From: Alphaproteobacteria bacterium
Lineage (GTDB): Bacteria > Pseudomonadota > Alphaproteobacteria > Rhizobiales > Xanthobacteraceae
Direction of reading: 5' to 3'
DNA length: 64,000 bases
NCBI GenBank assembly: GCA_005884765.1
Contig: VAZV01000141.1
Span: forward strand, 1 to 64,000
In this document: positions 16,971 through 25,926 of the stretch, piece after piece
How positions within the stretch are numbered: the first letter of the stretch is position 1
Layout: every line of letters starts with the position of its first letter
Made by a program: the position numbers and the translations under genes
Notes under the pieces: generated by a model
The model's input: the letters and a program-made list of their open reading frames with translations, nothing else
Told to the model about the DNA's origin: nothing
Database searches by the model: none

Positions 16971-18245
16971 ATGACCGCGGCGCCGACAAACCCCCATCAC
17001 GTGGTCATCGTCGGTGCCGGCTTCGGCGGCTTGCAGGCCGCATTCGATCTTGCCGGTGCACCGGTTCGGATCACCGTTATCGACCGCCGTAATCACCATC
17101 TATTCCAGCCGCTGCTCTATCAGGTCGCCACCGCGTCGCTCGCGACGTCGGAGATCGCCTGGCCGGTCCGCTATCTGTTGCGCGGCCGGCCGGAGGTCAC
17201 GACGTTGTTCGCGACCGTGACCGGCGTTGATGCGCAAGCCAAGCGCGTGCTGCTCGAGGATGGCGACACACTGTCCTACGACACGCTCGTGCTCGCCACC
17301 GGCGCTCGCCACGCTTATTTCGGCCATGACGAATGGGAGCCGTTCGCGCCGGGCCTCAAGACGCTGGAGGATGCCACCACGCTGCGGCGGCGAATCCTGG
17401 TGGCCTTCGAGCGCGCCGAGCGCGAGAGCGATCCGAAGCGTCGGGCAGCACTCCTGACCTTCGTCATCATCGGCGCCGGCCCCACCGGCGTTGAACTCGC
17501 CGGCACCATCGCGGAATTAGCGCAGCACACGCTGCCGCCGGACTTCCGCAATGTCGACACCCGCAAGGCGCGTGTCGTGCTGATCGAGGCGGGTCCGCGC
17601 GTGCTGGCGGGTTTTGCCGACGATCTTTCGGCCTACGCGCAAAAATCGCTGGAAAGCATCGACGTCGAGGTTGTGCTGGGAAAGCCCGTGACCGAATGCA
17701 GCGCCGATGGCGTCGTCTTTGACGGCACCCGGCTGGAAGCCAAAACCATCATCTGGGCCGCCGGCGTGCGCGCCTCGCCGGCAGCCGAATGGTTGGGCGC
17801 GCCGGCCGACCGCGCCGAACGGCTGCAGGTCGAGCCGGACCTCACGGTGCCCGGGCATCCCGACATTTTCGCCATCGGCGACACCGTGACGATTGCGGCC
17901 TGGAACGGGCAGCCAGTCCCCGGCATTGCGCCGGCGGCCAAGCAACAGGGGCGCTATGTCGCGCAAACGATCAGGACGCGGCTTGCCGGCGGCAAAACCG
18001 GGCCGTTTCATTACAAGCACGCCGGCAGCCTGGCGCAGATCGGCAAGCGCCTCGCTGTGATCGATTTCGGTCGCATCAAGCTGCGCGGCGCCATCGCGTG
18101 GTGGATTTGGGGCATCGCCCACATCTATTTCCTCATTGGCATCCGCAACCGGCTCAGCGTCGCGCTGAGCTGGCTGTGGATTTATGTGCGCGATCAACGC
18201 ACCGCGCGGCTGATCACGCAGGGCAGCAGCAAGGTGGCGCGGTGA
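16971..18245 (+). CDS. ndh: Type II NADH dehydrogenase
   Basis: A 424-residue flavoprotein. The N-terminal FAD-binding Rossmann motif is VVIVGAGFGGLQAA (about residues 9-22); the NADH-binding Rossmann motif is VIIGAGPTGVELAG (about 165-178); the second FAD contact is PDIFAIGDTV (about 296-305). The C-terminal region GAIAWWIWGIAHIYFLIGI is hydrophobic and aromatic-rich, as expected for the membrane-anchoring tail of NDH-2. It oxidises NADH and reduces quinone without pumping protons, at the inner face of the membrane. GAGG lies 8 bases before the ATG. It appears monocistronic. Confidence 0.9.
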   Translation: MTAAPTNPHHVVIVGAGFGGLQAAFDLAGAPVRITVIDRRNHHLFQPLLYQVATASLATSEIAWPVRYLLRGRPEVTTLFATVTGVDAQAKRVLLEDGDTLSYDTLVLATGARHAYFGHDEWEPFAPGLKTLEDATTLRRRILVAFERAERESDPKRRAALLTFVIIGAGPTGVELAGTIAELAQHTLPPDFRNVDTRKARVVLIEAGPRVLAGFADDLSAYAQKSLESIDVEVVLGKPVTECSADGVVFDGTRLEAKTIIWAAGVRASPAAEWLGAPADRAERLQVEPDLTVPGHPDIFAIGDTVTIAAWNGQPVPGIAPAAKQQGRYVAQTIRTRLAGGKTGPFHYKHAGSLAQIGKRLAVIDFGRIKLRGAIAWWIWGIAHIYFLIGIRNRLSVALSWLWIYVRDQRTARLITQGSSKVAR

Positions 18246-18479
18246 TATCTGCCTATAATTTGAGCAAGATGGTTGGCCCGGCGCATATGGAGGGCATCGA
18301 TCGCAGCGGTAAAGGTCACTCAAGCATCTGACCTGGAACGGTTATTTTTGCATTTCCTGCGCGCGATGCCGGTGTACACATGGCATACGCCTTGCTTCGA
18401 TGCAGTGGCGATTTTCACGTCAGGAAGCAGCCCGCCTTGGCCAGGTCCCGGCCAAACCTCTTGCCGACCGGAGTTTCAA

Positions 18480-20273
18480 GTGACCGAAACCGTCGCCGCG
18501 ATCGTCGCCGCGCATCGCGCCGGCCACATGTCCCCGGCAGAAACGATCGCGCGCAGCTACCGGCGCATTCGTGACTACAACGATTCCGCGGTCTTCATCT
18601 CGTTGCGCGACGAGAAGGATGCGATTGCCGAAGCCGAAACCTTGAGCGCGAAAGATGCCGGAGAGCTTCCGCTGCTCGGCGTGCCGGTCGCGGTAAAGGA
18701 CAACATCGACGCACTGGGTTTGCCGACCACTGCCGCCTGCCCGGCTTTCTCATATCTGCCATCGCATGACGCCACCTCGGTCGCAAAACTGCGCGCGGCC
18801 GGCGCCATCATCATCGGCAAGACCAATCTCGATCAGTTCGCGACCGGCCTGGTCGGCGTGCGCTCGCCCTACGGCATCCCAAACAATCCGATCCGCGCCG
18901 ATCTCATTCCGGGCGGATCGAGTTCGGGGTCGGCCGTCGCCGTCTCAGCCGGACTGGTGCCGTTGACGCTCGGCACCGATACCGCTGGCTCTGGCCGGGT
19001 GCCGGCGATGCTCAACAATATCGTCGGATTGAAGCCTAGTCTCGGATTGATCTCGACCGCGGGCGTGGTGCCGGCCTGCCGGACATTGGATTGCGTGTCG
19101 GTCTTCGCGCTGACGACGGACGATGCGATGATGGCACTCAAAGCCATGGCCGGACCCGACGGCGCCGATCCGTTCTCGCGCAGCCGGCCGCTCGCCGACA
19201 TGACCGCGTTTCCTGCGCCGTTGCGGCTCGGCATTCCGCGCATCGGCCAGTTGATCTTCTTCGGTGACCGCGCGTCGGAGAAAGCCTATGGCGAGGCGCT
19301 GACGCGCTTGTCCGGATTGGGCGCGACCTTGGTCGAATTCGATCTCGAGCCGTTCTACGAAACCGCGCGCCTGCTCTATGAGGGACCCTGGGTCGCCGAA
19401 CGTTATCTCGTGGTCCGCAACCTCTTGGCGTCGTCGCCGGATTCGATCCACCCGGTGACACGCGAGATCACCGCAGCCGGCGCAAGGCTGACCGCCGCCG
19501 ACACCTTTGCGGCGCTTTATCGTTTGCAGGCGCTGCGCCGGATCGCCGAGCGCAGCTTCAACAACATCGATGCCCTGGTGCTGCCGACCGCGCCGACGGT
19601 CTATTCGACGGCGCAGGTGCTGGCCAATCCGGTCGAACTCAACTCCAGGCTCGGCACCTACACCAACTTCGTCAACCTGCTCGATCTCTGCGGCCTCGCG
19701 CTGCCGGCGGCGATGCGCAGCGACGGCATCCCGTTCGGCATTACGCTATTGGCGCCGGCGGGAAACGACGCCTTGCTCGCGAGCATCGGCCGCGTCTTTC
19801 ATGTCGACACCAAACTCAAGCTCGGCGCCAAGGGCCTGGCGCAGCCGCCGCTCCCGACATTGCCGGTGAGCGCGAATGGAGACGAACTTCCGATCGCGGT
19901 GGTTGGCGCGCATCTGTCCGGCATGGTGCTGAACGTCGAGTTGAAGGCACTCGGCGGCCGCCTGCTGGAAGAGACCGTGACCGCGCCGGACTATAAGCTC
20001 TACGCGCTCCCCACCACGCCGCCGAAGCCGGGCATGCTGCGCGTGGAAGCGGGCAAGGGATCGCCGATCGAGCTCGAGGTCTGGGCGCTGTCCGCGTCCG
20101 CCTTCGGCAAATTCGTCGCCGCGATCCCCCCGCCGCTATCGATCGGCACGATCCGTCTGGCCGACGGACGCGGCGTAAAGGGCTTTATCGCGGAGCCGAC
20201 CGCGCTCCACGGCGCGCACGATATTTCTGCGTTCGGCGGCTGGCGCGCGTACCTGGCGCAGGCGGCGGAGTGA
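18480..20273 (+). CDS. atzF: Allophanate hydrolase
   Basis: 597 residues from a GTG at 18480, which has CCGGAG upstream and gives the family's usual length of about 600. An amidase-signature domain (about 1-440) carries the Ser-cisSer-Lys elements: PVAVKDNID (Lys), PGGSSSGSAVAVSAG and GTDTAGSGRVPA (Ser residues). A C-terminal domain of about 150 residues (from LPIAVVGAHLSGMVLN to AFGGWRAYL) matches the AtzF-type C-terminal extension. The enzyme hydrolyses allophanate to ammonia and carbon dioxide, the last step of cyanuric acid/biuret or urea-amidolyase routes. It is on the plus strand, about 1.8 kb from the minus-strand atzG-atzE-atzH genes that would generate allophanate. Confidence 0.92.
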   Translation: MTETVAAIVAAHRAGHMSPAETIARSYRRIRDYNDSAVFISLRDEKDAIAEAETLSAKDAGELPLLGVPVAVKDNIDALGLPTTAACPAFSYLPSHDATSVAKLRAAGAIIIGKTNLDQFATGLVGVRSPYGIPNNPIRADLIPGGSSSGSAVAVSAGLVPLTLGTDTAGSGRVPAMLNNIVGLKPSLGLISTAGVVPACRTLDCVSVFALTTDDAMMALKAMAGPDGADPFSRSRPLADMTAFPAPLRLGIPRIGQLIFFGDRASEKAYGEALTRLSGLGATLVEFDLEPFYETARLLYEGPWVAERYLVVRNLLASSPDSIHPVTREITAAGARLTAADTFAALYRLQALRRIAERSFNNIDALVLPTAPTVYSTAQVLANPVELNSRLGTYTNFVNLLDLCGLALPAAMRSDGIPFGITLLAPAGNDALLASIGRVFHVDTKLKLGAKGLAQPPLPTLPVSANGDELPIAVVGAHLSGMVLNVELKALGGRLLEETVTAPDYKLYALPTTPPKPGMLRVEAGKGSPIELEVWALSASAFGKFVAAIPPPLSIGTIRLADGRGVKGFIAEPTALHGAHDISAFGGWRAYLAQAAE

Positions 20274-20278
20274 CTCCT

Positions 20279-20932
20279 TCAGCTCGGCGTGAACTGCGCC
20301 AGATCGGCAATGCCGATCTGCTGCTCGAGACCGGCAACGCGATGGGTCATCATCTCAAACCCGTCGCCGCCAAACAGCCGGTGCCCCTTCTTTTCGAAAT
20401 CTTCGGCCATCGCATCATATTCGTGCGGCGAGACGATTGCTTTCAGCAGCGGAAACAAATCGGTGTCCTCGCGCGCCGCATGCGGCCGATACATTGCGAT
20501 GAAGGAGTGGACCGCTCCCACCATCTGGCGGCGATCCTCGCCATCCTTGCGGCTGGCGGGCGCGTGCTGGAGGATGACGTCGGTGACGCGCCGCCCCGCT
20601 TTGTGCTGATCGAGCAGGGTGTCGACCAGCGGCACCATTTTCTTGGCCTTCCTGAAGCGCGGGAAAACCGCCTCCTCTTCGGATTGCTCGTGATAGTTCT
20701 CGATGAAGTCGCGCACGATCTGCGCTGTGCCGGTTATGACCGCGGGATCGAAGTCCTCATTTGCGTCGAACTTTCGCAAGCCCGCTTCATAAATCAGAAG
20801 CAGCCGATCGAGCACGCCGTGCTCGCGCATCAAATCCTCCGGCGGCGTGACCTCCGGCTCCTTTTCGGAACGCTGCTCTTTTTCGCGGGCCACCACGACG
20901 GCAGACGGCAGGATCGATCCGGCCGTGACCAC
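20279..20932 (-). CDS. Hemerythrin HHE-domain protein, probably exported
   Basis: 217 residues from a GTG at 20932. Hemerythrin-like ligands are visible as REHGVL, FIENYHEQSEEE, LLDQHKAGRR and YRPHAAREDTDLF, giving His and carboxylate ligands for a di-iron site. The same frame is open upstream and encodes EKRQFLKGASIAVVTAG, a Tat-like leader with KR in place of RR, but no standard start codon precedes it: a strong GGGAGG is followed by ATA at 20989 instead of ATG. The true protein may thus be 19 residues longer. It could bind oxygen or nitric oxide or serve iron-sulfur protection. It converges on atzF with 5 bases between stops. Confidence 0.82.
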   Translation of the reverse strand: MVTAGSILPSAVVVAREKEQRSEKEPEVTPPEDLMREHGVLDRLLLIYEAGLRKFDANEDFDPAVITGTAQIVRDFIENYHEQSEEEAVFPRFRKAKKMVPLVDTLLDQHKAGRRVTDVILQHAPASRKDGEDRRQMVGAVHSFIAMYRPHAAREDTDLFPLLKAIVSPHEYDAMAEDFEKKGHRLFGGDGFEMMTHRVAGLEQQIGIADLAQFTPS

Positions 20933-21014
20933 CGCAATGGAAGCGCCTTTGAGAAACTGACGCTTTTCTATTTCGACTGGAACTGGTATCGCGGCCTCCC
21001 TTGAACGAGGTTGT

Positions 21015-21233
21015 TCACGCGGATTTGCGCCAGGCCGCTTCGTTCTTTTTCTCGTAGTCGCTGAACGCCTTAATCAGGCCGCTCAGCACCTCGGCGGAGG
21101 TTTCAAACATTGCCGCAAGCTGCGGCTCGTCGACCTTCTCGATATCCTGACGCAAATGCGTCACGGTTTCCTCGAGACGTTTTTTCATGCGCTGGGTGTG
21201 GTGTTGCGGATTCTTCTCGGAGGCTGACGCCAT
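21015..21233 (-). CDS. Small helical hypothetical protein
   Basis: 72 residues, MASASEKNPQHHTQRM..., rich in charged residues with a heptad-like middle (MKKRLEETVTHLRQDIEKV) and no signal peptide or cysteines. It lies 25-80 bases upstream of the hemerythrin gene on the same strand, so they may form an operon. The clean frame, the AGGAGAAA just before the ATG at 21233 and the neighbours support a real gene. I do not recognise the family. Confidence 0.7.
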   Translation of the reverse strand: MASASEKNPQHHTQRMKKRLEETVTHLRQDIEKVDEPQLAAMFETSAEVLSGLIKAFSDYEKKNEAAWRKSA

Positions 21234-21335
21234 ATCCGTTTCTCCTCAAATCTGGGCGGATCAGCACAAACGATTTGGGACGGCGATGGGTTCCTAGAGC
21301 GCGCTCCCGTGCAAGCGGGCCAAAAAAGGAGGAAG

Positions 21336-22067
21336 CTACACCGACACCGCATAAATCTCATATTCGCCGCGCACCAATTCGATGTGCGCGCGCATCGCGA
21401 GAGCCGCGCCGGCCTTGTCGCCGCGCATGATCGCGACCACCACGCGGTCGTGTTCGGCGTGGGATTTGGCGAGCCGGCCGAGGTTGCGGAACTGGGCGCG
21501 GCGGAACGGCTGCACCCGCACCCGCGTCGCCACCGTCATCTCCGCGATATAGTTGTTTTGCGAGCCGGCATAGATCGCGTTGTGGAAACGCTCATTGACC
21601 TCGTGGAAGCGATCGGGATTGCCGGCATAGCTCAACACCCGCAGCTCCTCGTGAACGGCCTCCAGCCGGTGGCGTTCGACCGGCGCCATTCGCTCGGCGG
21701 CAAGCCCCGCGCAGAGCGCTTCCAGTTCCGCCATCGCCTCGAACATTTCGTGCAGGCGATCGATCGAGGGCCGCGCCACGACGGCGCCGCGATGCGCCCG
21801 CGCGTCGACGAGGCCGCTGGCGGCCAGCTGACGCAAGGCCTCGCGCACCGGCGTGCGCGACACGTTGAAACGCCGTGCAAGGTCGGTCTCGTCGAGCGGG
21901 GATCCCGGCGCCAGCGTGCCGCGCACGATTTCATCCGCCAGTTGCAGCCGCAATTCTTCCGCGCGCGTGATCTTCTGCAGGTTGGGCGGCGCGCGGTCGA
22001 CGCGGCGGACCGGCGCCGCCTCGGCGGCGCCTTGCGGTCCACTGGACGGAAGATCGTCAAGACTCAT
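21336..22067 (-). CDS. GntR-family (FCD-type) regulator
   Basis: 243 residues from an ATG at 22067 that overlaps the atzH stop (ATGA). The N-terminal winged helix is visible at about 35-95 (LRLQLADEIVRGTLAPG, LDETDLARRFNVSRTPVREALRQL split over the recognition helix), followed by an all-helical FCD effector domain (ELEALCAGLAAERM, RFHNAIYAGSQNN, EHDRVVVAIMRGD), with the His/Asp metal-ligand pattern of that family. It is the last gene of the dpp-atz operon and likely controls it in response to a pathway metabolite. Regulation is inferred from the operon position. Confidence 0.9.
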   Translation of the reverse strand: MSLDDLPSSGPQGAAEAAPVRRVDRAPPNLQKITRAEELRLQLADEIVRGTLAPGSPLDETDLARRFNVSRTPVREALRQLAASGLVDARAHRGAVVARPSIDRLHEMFEAMAELEALCAGLAAERMAPVERHRLEAVHEELRVLSYAGNPDRFHEVNERFHNAIYAGSQNNYIAEMTVATRVRVQPFRRAQFRNLGRLAKSHAEHDRVVVAIMRGDKAGAALAMRAHIELVRGEYEIYAVSV

Positions 22068-22477
22068 GTCCTTTGATCCATCTCCTTGGAAGATCCGGGC
22101 TCGTCGATGATGCTGACATGGGCCGCGACGATCCGCCAACCCTCGGCAAATCGCACCCAGGTCTGCATCTGCCGCCCGACCCGTCCAGGCAGCGTCTCGC
22201 GATAGAACAATGTGGAGGCCACCGCGGTGTCGCGGCCGTAGGTCGTGATCACGGTCTTCGCGGTCTTGCGGTTGAGACCGATCGGCGAGCGCGCCGCACG
22301 GAATGTCGTGATCGCGCCATAGCCGTAGAGATTTTCACCGATGCCATAGCGCAGCGTGCGGCGGTCGTCGTGGAATAATTCGTCGAGCACGGCGACGTCG
22401 TTTGCGACCAGCGCTTGTTCATAGCGCACGAACTGCGCGGTTACCTCCGTCAGCACGTCGGGCAGATCGATCTCCAT
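22064..22477 (-). CDS. atzH: AtzH-like protein (DUF3225, SnoaL-like fold)
   Basis: 137 residues, MEIDLPDVLTEVTAQFVRYEQ..., with the NTF2-like pattern DVAVLDELFHDD, RYGIGENLYGYGAI and the C-terminal WRIVAAHVSIID. This matches the DUF3225 family, whose member AtzH from a cyanuric-acid-degrading Pseudomonas is a decarboxylating amidohydrolase that converts 1,3-dicarboxyurea to allophanate. The start overlaps the atzE stop (TGATG at 22475-22479) and its stop overlaps gntR, so it is tightly coupled. The position between AtzE and the regulator supports the role. Confidence 0.85.
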   Translation of the reverse strand: MEIDLPDVLTEVTAQFVRYEQALVANDVAVLDELFHDDRRTLRYGIGENLYGYGAITTFRAARSPIGLNRKTAKTVITTYGRDTAVASTLFYRETLPGRVGRQMQTWVRFAEGWRIVAAHVSIIDEPGSSKEMDQRT

Positions 22478-23874
22478 CACAGGCCCCTCGGCTGCGGCGC
22501 CGCCACAACGCCGCTGCGCTCCAGCGCATGGGCGACCCGCAGCGCAATGTCTTCCCGCCAGGGTGCGGCGATGATCTGAACGCCGATCGGCATCGGCTCC
22601 AGCGGCACCGGCACGGCGACCACCGGAAGGCCGATGAAGGAGATCGGCTGGGTGTGGATGCCGATATTGGCGCGCACCGGCATCTCCACGCCATCGAGCA
22701 CGAAATTCACCTGTCCCAGCTTCGGTGCAACGCATGGCGTCGCCGGCGCGATGATGACATCGACGGTCCTGAACAGCTCCAGCACCTGAGCGCGGTACCA
22801 GCGGCGGAATTTTTGCGCGCGATCGACCAGCGGTGCCGGAATCATCGCGCCCGCGAGCAGGCGGTCACGCACCGCCGGATCGAAATCGTTGGGCCGCTTG
22901 CGCAGCCGGTCGAGATGCAGTGAAGCGCCTTCGGTGGTGGTGATGACATAAGCGGCGGCGCGGGCGCGGGCGGCTTCGGGGATTTCGACAATACGCGCCG
23001 CGCCAAGCGCTTTTGCCACGCGCGCGACGGCTTCAACGGCTTCCGGGAAAACGTTCTTCTGAAAATAGCCGCCGGCGATCGCGATTCTGAGATTGCCGAT
23101 GTCCTGCGACAATGACGGCGTCACCGGCTCAATCGGCCGCGCCGTGCAGGCCGCATCGTCGCTATCGCTCCCCTGCATGGCGTCGTAGGCGAGCGCGAGG
23201 TCGCCAGCGGAGCGCGCGAACGGGCCGAGATGATCGAGGCTAAAGACAAACGGAAACGACCGTGCGCGCGACAGCCGGCCATAGGTCGGCTTCAACCCGA
23301 AGATTCCACAGAACGACGACGGCACCCGGATCGAACCGTTGGTGTCCGACCCGAGCGCGATCGGCACGAGACCGCCGCCGACGGCGCCACCGGAGCCGCC
23401 GGACGAACCGCCGGTCATCCGGGTCGGATCGTGCGGATTGCGCGAGGCACCGTCATGCACGTTCTCGCCGGTGAAGTCGTAGGCGTATTCACCCATGTTA
23501 AGCGCGCCGACCAGCACCGCGCCTGCCGCCTCCATCCGCTCGATCAGCGCCGCATCGCGCTTTGCTGGCATGAGATCGCGGTTGATCTTCGAACCGGCCC
23601 GGGTTGCCAGCCCCCGCACGTCGAACAGATTCTTTACCGCAAAGGGCACGCCGGCGAGCGGCCCGGCGCCATTTCCAGCCGCGATCGCGGCATCGATCGC
23701 GCGCGCCTTGGCGCGGGCGCGATCCGCGGTGACATCGGTGAAGCAATTGAGGACCTGATCGTGCCGCTTGATCCGCGCCAGTGCCGCGTCGATCGCGTCC
23801 TGCGCCGAGAGTTTGCGGGTGGCCACGGCATTGGCGATTCCGGAGGCCGACGGGGTGGCGGAATTTGTCGTCAT
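22477..23874 (-). CDS. atzE: 1-carboxybiuret hydrolase catalytic subunit (AtzE-like amidase)
   Basis: 465 residues from an ATG at 23874 (7 bases after the atzG stop); the frame is open to 23934 but that would overlap atzG. The amidase-signature triad is visible: PFAVKNLFDVRG (Lys), TGGSSGGSGGAVGGG and GSDTNGSIRVPSS (Ser residues). AtzE hydrolyses 1-carboxybiuret and forms a complex with the GatC-like AtzG. The adjacent atzG and atzH genes separate it from generic amidases. No cyanuric acid hydrolase (AtzD) is in this window, so the natural substrate may be a different ureido or amide compound brought in by the upstream transporter. Confidence 0.87.
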   Translation of the reverse strand: MTTNSATPSASGIANAVATRKLSAQDAIDAALARIKRHDQVLNCFTDVTADRARAKARAIDAAIAAGNGAGPLAGVPFAVKNLFDVRGLATRAGSKINRDLMPAKRDAALIERMEAAGAVLVGALNMGEYAYDFTGENVHDGASRNPHDPTRMTGGSSGGSGGAVGGGLVPIALGSDTNGSIRVPSSFCGIFGLKPTYGRLSRARSFPFVFSLDHLGPFARSAGDLALAYDAMQGSDSDDAACTARPIEPVTPSLSQDIGNLRIAIAGGYFQKNVFPEAVEAVARVAKALGAARIVEIPEAARARAAAYVITTTEGASLHLDRLRKRPNDFDPAVRDRLLAGAMIPAPLVDRAQKFRRWYRAQVLELFRTVDVIIAPATPCVAPKLGQVNFVLDGVEMPVRANIGIHTQPISFIGLPVVAVPVPLEPMPIGVQIIAAPWREDIALRVAHALERSGVVAAPQPRGL

Positions 23875-23881
23875 TGCGGTA

Positions 23882-24064
23882 TCAGGCCGTGTAGACACTG
23901 GCCGGCTCGGCTTCGTCAGGCAGCGCGAATTCATCGACCAGCCGCGCCAGCTTCAGCGACACTTCCAGATTCGCGCGTACCGCCGGCTTCCAGGCTTCTT
24001 CGACGGGCAGCGCTAGCGCCTTAGAGGAGGCATCGATGTAATCGTCAAGCGGATCAACGGCCAT
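23882..24064 (-). CDS. atzG: AtzG-like accessory subunit (DUF4089)
   Basis: 60 residues from the ATG at 24064 (MAVDPLDDYIDASSKALALP...). In-frame starts also exist at 24091 and 24100, but the family normally begins close to the first helix. The C-terminal FALPDEAEPASVY is the DUF4089 hallmark (LPDExEPAxVF). AtzG resembles GatC and stabilises the AtzE amidase. It follows the dppDF stop directly and precedes atzE by 9 bases. The tiny size together with a following amidase makes the call convincing. Confidence 0.85.
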   Translation of the reverse strand: MAVDPLDDYIDASSKALALPVEEAWKPAVRANLEVSLKLARLVDEFALPDEAEPASVYTA

Positions 24065-24101
24065 TGTTTTCTCGATCGCAATTCTTTCCATCGGACACAC
24101 G

Positions 24102-25916
24102 TCAGTGAGCCGGCAACGGCGGATGCGGGATCGCCGTCAGCAGCTCCTTTGTATAGGCATCCTGCGGATTACCCAAGACTTGTTCGGAACGGCCCTGTTC
24201 GACGATTCGCCCCGCCCGCATCACGATAACGCGATCGCACAGCAACCGCACCACATTCAGATCATGCGATACGAACAGATAGCTCATGCCCATCGATTCT
24301 TTGAGGTCCTGCAGCAGATTCAGCACCACGGCCTGCACCGAAACGTCGAGTGCCGCGGTTGGCTCGTCGAGAATCACCAGTTTTGGATGCAGCGCGATCG
24401 CCCGCGCGATGCCCACGCGCGCCTTCTGTCCGCCCGACAATTGGTGCGGAAAGCGATCGAGCAGGTTGATGGGCAGGCCGACCAATCCAGCCAGTTCCTC
24501 GCAGCGGGCGCGCAGCGCGTTGCGGCCCCTGATATCGCCGAGCTGCATGATCGGGTCCACGATGGCGCGCGCGGCGGTGAAACGGGGGTTGAGGCTGTCG
24601 GTCGGATCCTGAAATACCATCTGGATGCGACTGCGCAGCGGCAACCGCGCAAAGGCGTGAGGCAGCATGGCGCCGATCTCGTCGCCATCGAACGAGATGC
24701 GGCCGGAGGTCTGGTCCAACAGCCGCATCACCATCATCGAGGTGGTGGACTTGCCGCAGCCGGATTCGCCAACCAGGCCCACGCTCTCGCCATGGCCGAC
24801 GGAAAAACTGATGCCGTCGACCGCGCGGAAATTCTCCAGCTCGACCGGCGGCTTGCGCGAGAACAATTTGGCCAGCGTCGCGGTCGCGCCCTGACGCGGA
24901 TATTCCTTGACGAGCTTTTCGACGAGCAGGAGGGGCTTCTGCTCCCTCGCCCCGCTCTTCGCGGGGAGAGGGTCGGGGTGAGGGGCTCGCTCCGCGAGCG
25001 CAGTCCGTGGAGAGTCCCCCTCACCCGCCGCGCTGCGCGCGTCGGCCTCTCCCCGCGTGCGGGGAGAGGCGGGAGAGAGCGCCGCCGCCTCTTCTTCGGG
25101 CAATAGATCGCGCAAGGAGACACCGATCCGCGGCGTCGCGCGCATCAGCTTCTTGGTATAGGCATGTTCGGGCCTGGCAAAGATATCGGCGGACTTCGCG
25201 GTCTCGACCACGCGGCCCTTCTCCATCACCACCACGCGATCGCAATAGGCGGCGGCGAGACCGAGATCATGCGTGATCAGGATCGTCGACATGCCGCGCC
25301 GCTTGGTCAACTCCACGATCAGATCCATCACGGCCTTTTGCGTGGTGACATCAAGGCCGGTGGTCGGCTCGTCCGCGATCAAGAGCTGCGGATTGCAGGC
25401 CAGTGCCAACGCGATCACCACGCGCTGACACATGCCGCCAGACAGCTCGAACGGATAGGCATGGTAGCGCTCGCGGGGGCGCGCGATCTTGACCTGTTCC
25501 AATGCCTCGATCGCCTTTTCGCCGCGATCACCCACCGTCGACTGCTGCACATGCTGGCGCAGTACGTCCTCGATCTGATCGCCGACTTTACGGATCGGAT
25601 TGAGCGCCGCGCGCGGATTCTGGAAGATCATCGAGATTTCACGGCCGCGCAAATCGCGCATCGTATCTTCGCTTGCGGTCTTGACGTCGATGCCGGAAAA
25701 CACCACCGAGCCGTCTGCGATCCTGCCGGCGCGGTCGAGGATCCGCATCACCGCGTAGGAAGTGACGGATTTGCCGGAGCCGGATTCGCCGACGATGCCA
25801 AGCGTCTCGCCCTTGGCGACCGAAATATTGACGTGCTGCACCGCCTTGACGATGCCGCGCCTTGTGGCGAATTCCACCGTGAGGTCGTTGACGTCGAGCA
25901 GCGGCTGAGCGGTCAT
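24102..25916 (-). CDS. Fused oligopeptide-type ABC ATPase (DppD-DppF) with repeat-derived linker
   Basis: A 604-residue protein with two complete nucleotide-binding domains. Domain 1 has Walker A GESGSGKS (about 42-49), signature LSGGMCQRV and Walker B LLIADEPTTGLD; domain 2 has GESGCGKS (about 385), LSGGQKARV and LVILDEPTAALD. Such fusions (YejF/GsiA type) energise peptide or opine importers. Unusually, about 45 residues of the linker (from LSPASPRTRGEAD to PLPAKSGAREQ) are translated from a palindromic repeat at 24945-25078 that remains in frame. It follows dppC after 10 bases and precedes atzG by 1-40 bases depending on the atzG start. It would power import of the ureido/peptide-like substrate. 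Confidence 0.9.
   Translation of the reverse strand: MTAQPLLDVNDLTVEFATRRGIVKAVQHVNISVAKGETLGIVGESGSGKSVTSYAVMRILDRAGRIADGSVVFSGIDVKTASEDTMRDLRGREISMIFQNPRAALNPIRKVGDQIEDVLRQHVQQSTVGDRGEKAIEALEQVKIARPRERYHAYPFELSGGMCQRVVIALALACNPQLLIADEPTTGLDVTTQKAVMDLIVELTKRRGMSTILITHDLGLAAAYCDRVVVMEKGRVVETAKSADIFARPEHAYTKKLMRATPRIGVSLRDLLPEEEAAALSPASPRTRGEADARSAAGEGDSPRTALAERAPHPDPLPAKSGAREQKPLLLVEKLVKEYPRQGATATLAKLFSRKPPVELENFRAVDGISFSVGHGESVGLVGESGCGKSTTSMMVMRLLDQTSGRISFDGDEIGAMLPHAFARLPLRSRIQMVFQDPTDSLNPRFTAARAIVDPIMQLGDIRGRNALRARCEELAGLVGLPINLLDRFPHQLSGGQKARVGIARAIALHPKLVILDEPTAALDVSVQAVVLNLLQDLKESMGMSYLFVSHDLNVVRLLCDRVIVMRAGRIVEQGRSEQVLGNPQDAYTKELLTAIPHPPLPAH
24945..25078. repeat. Palindromic repeat inserted in frame in dppDF
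   Basis: CTCGCCCCGCTCTTCGCGGGGAGAGG, GTCGGGGTGAGGGG and then CCCCTCACCCGCCGC and CCTCTCCCCGCGTGCGGGGAGAGG form two stem-loops arranged as a larger inverted repeat (described in pieces; the element spans these coordinates). The composition and structure match the CCTCCCCCG / GGGGGAGGG element at 27911-28016. It encodes a Pro/Arg/Ala/Glu-rich linker without stops. Confidence 0.85.
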
Positions 25917-25926
25917 GGTTTTGCTC

